NCBI GenBank assembly: GCA_945889575.1
Contig: CAMDBY010000108.1
Span: forward strand, 1 to 6,061
DNA from: Bifidobacterium breve
Lineage (GTDB): Bacteria > Actinomycetota > Acidimicrobiia > Acidimicrobiales > Ilumatobacteraceae
Length of the DNA stretch: 6,061 nt
Direction: 5' to 3'
Shown: piece after piece, positions 4,843-6,061 of the stretch
Position numbering within the stretch: the first letter of the stretch is position 1
How the letters are laid out: each line of letters opens with the position of its first letter
Notes under the pieces: model-generated
What the model saw: the letters and a program-made list of their open reading frames with translations, nothing else
Told to the model about the DNA's origin: nothing
Databases searched by the model: none
Translations under genes and position numbers: made by a program

Positions 4843-6061
4843 CGCAGCACCACTTGAGGAGAATTAGGAGTCTGAGTTTCTAACACGCCAATCACCCATG
4901 TCTCTTCAGCAATGAGAGCCTGAATATGTTGGACATTTTCTGGCGCCACTACGAGCACCATACCGATTCCCATATTTAATGTTCGGTACAACTCGTCAAC
5001 CCCCAATGACACCAAGCTTTCGACAAATTCAAACAACGGTGGTTTTGGCCACGATGAAATGTCAACTGTTGCTGAAATTCCCTCGGGGAAAACACGCGGA
5101 AGATTTTCTACCAACCCGCCTCCCGTTATGTGAATCAGTGCCTTCAGGCGAGGATCTTTCAAGATGGGAGTCAAAATATTGAGATAACTACGATGTGGCT
5201 CGAGCAAGGCATCAATAAGTGGACGCGTTAACGGTGGTGGCGCAACATCAAGTGGCAACCATTCAAGAATTTTGCGCAACAATGAATATCCATTTGTGTG
5301 CGGCCCGTTAGACGCAAGGCCAATGAGCAAATCACCTTGTGCGATACCAGGGCGTGGTAACAAATCTTTTTTATCAACAACGCCTACCAATGTCCCCGCA
5401 ATATCGAATGCTCCTGGTGCATACACGCCAGGCATCTCGGCCGTTTCACCTCCGAGCAATACACAGTCTCCGGCGGCACAGGCCTCGGACATGCCTGACA
5501 CAACCTCAGCGACCATTTCGGCATTGATGTGTGATGACGCCAGATAATCAAGAAAGAACAGGGGTCTCGCGCCTTGTACCAACACATCGTTAATGCAGTG
5601 ATTCACGATGTCCATGCCCGTACCACGCACTCGGCCGGTCCGCGCTGCGAGTTCCACTTTGGTTCCCACGCCATCAGTGGATGCAACGAGCACTGGCTCT
5701 TCAAATTCTTTCAAAAAAGAAACATTGAGAGCTCCACCAAAAGATCCAATACCGCGTAAGACATTTTCATTAGAGGTTGTGGCGACACTTTCTTTCAAAA
5801 GTTCTACGGCCCTGTTGCCCTCGTCGATGTTTACTCCTGCGGAAGAATACGACGTTAAACCGGTAGCAGGTGCTCGCCAAGCAATATCACGTCGGTAGTA
5901 GGAACCGGCAAAAGAAATACCATCAACGCGAGCGTATGCATGTCGACGCGCAGTGGAAAGATCTGGCCCAACACCCACTACCGTGACCACACGACCTCCG
6001 CTGGTGACGAGAATTCCATTTTTCTTTTGTGTACCACCATGAAAGATATTGGTGTACAACC
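4839..6061 (-). CDS. purD-purM: Fused GAR synthetase-AIR synthetase (PurD-PurM), N-terminal part outside the window
   Basis: One open frame joins the C-terminal domain of PurD (phosphoribosylamine-glycine ligase) to a full PurM (FGAM cyclo-ligase, forming AIR with ATP). Visible residues 1-63 are the PurD tail: IFHGGT, VTSGGRVVTVVGVG, AYARVDGISF and YYRRDIAWRA. PurM then starts near residue 69 (TSYSSAGVNIDEGNRAVELL) and has STDGVGTK (127-134), NHCINDVLVQGARP (153-166), GGETAEMPGVY (203-213), GLASNGPHTNGYSL (247-260), HITGGGLVENLPR (310-322) and YRTLNMGIGM (358-367). The PurM part is about 338 residues, normal for the family. Between visible residues 41 and 87 there is no ATG, GTG or TTG codon, so PurM cannot easily start alone. 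The TTG at 6059 is an internal Leu codon; the ATP-grasp part of PurD lies beyond the window. The stop overlaps purN (ATGA). Confidence 0.93.
   Translation of the reverse strand, partial: LYTNIFHGGTQKKNGILVTSGGRVVTVVGVGPDLSTARRHAYARVDGISFAGSYYRRDIAWRAPATGLTSYSSAGVNIDEGNRAVELLKESVATTSNENVLRGIGSFGGALNVSFLKEFEEPVLVASTDGVGTKVELAARTGRVRGTGMDIVNHCINDVLVQGARPLFFLDYLASSHINAEMVAEVVSGMSEACAAGDCVLLGGETAEMPGVYAPGAFDIAGTLVGVVDKKDLLPRPGIAQGDLLIGLASNGPHTNGYSLLRKILEWLPLDVAPPPLTRPLIDALLEPHRSYLNILTPILKDPRLKALIHITGGGLVENLPRVFPEGISATVDISSWPKPPLFEFVESLVSLGVDELYRTLNMGIGMVLVVAPENVQHIQALIAEETWVIGVLETQTPNSPQVVLR
5856..5870 (-). other. Junction between the PurD and PurM domains
   Basis: The last conserved PurD residues (RRDIAWRA) and the first PurM-like residues (TSYSSAG) are separated only by PATGL, encoded here. 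There is no stop, no start codon and no Shine-Dalgarno-like stretch, so the two enzymes are read as one chain. The Leu of the linker is TTA, which is not a usual start. Such a short linker resembles a simple loss of a stop/start pair between two overlapping genes. Confidence 0.8.

Noticed and set aside
4839..5855. A separate purM gene with its own start
   Set aside because: The first in-frame start-like codon after the PurD domain is a TTG at visible residue 88, inside the conserved PurM N terminus; the fused reading is simpler.

Overview
The window reads as a piece of a moderate-GC bacterial chromosome. My best guess is a free-living actinobacterium of the small, freshwater or marine kind. 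That guess rests on the style of the NarL-type regulator and kinase pair and of the lipoprotein; no rRNA or other phylogenetic marker is present to prove it. Coding density is very high. There is no sign of a mobile element, CRISPR array, tRNA or rRNA.

Layout: two gene blocks converge. On the + strand (1-2108) lies a two-component pair. It starts with the 3' part of a NarL/LuxR-type response regulator whose phosphorylation domain begins before the window. An ATGA overlap leads into a large polytopic membrane histidine kinase with two blocks of about four membrane helices, a predicted coiled coil between them, and a C-terminal kinase core with an unusual phosphoacceptor box. On the - strand (6061 down to 2259) lies a purine cassette: a fused PurD-PurM protein (most of the PurD part lies outside the window), then purN, then guaB, then a small lipoprotein gene of unknown function. 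The purDM/purN and purN/guaB junctions are both 4-base ATGA overlaps; guaB and the lipoprotein gene are separated by 38 bases. A convergent gap of 150 bases (2109-2258) separates the blocks and holds two inverted repeats, the stronger being a candidate terminator.

How the genes work together: PurD makes GAR from phosphoribosylamine and glycine, PurN formylates GAR, PurM closes the imidazole ring to make AIR, and GuaB commits the later product IMP to GMP. The order GARS-AIRS-GART, with the first two fused and the third overlapping by 4 bases, matches the domain order of the animal trifunctional GART protein; fungal Ade5,7 has the same first two domains. This is the most notable feature of the window. 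The signal sensed by the two-component pair and its target genes cannot be read from the window. I see no clearly new defence or mobile system here.
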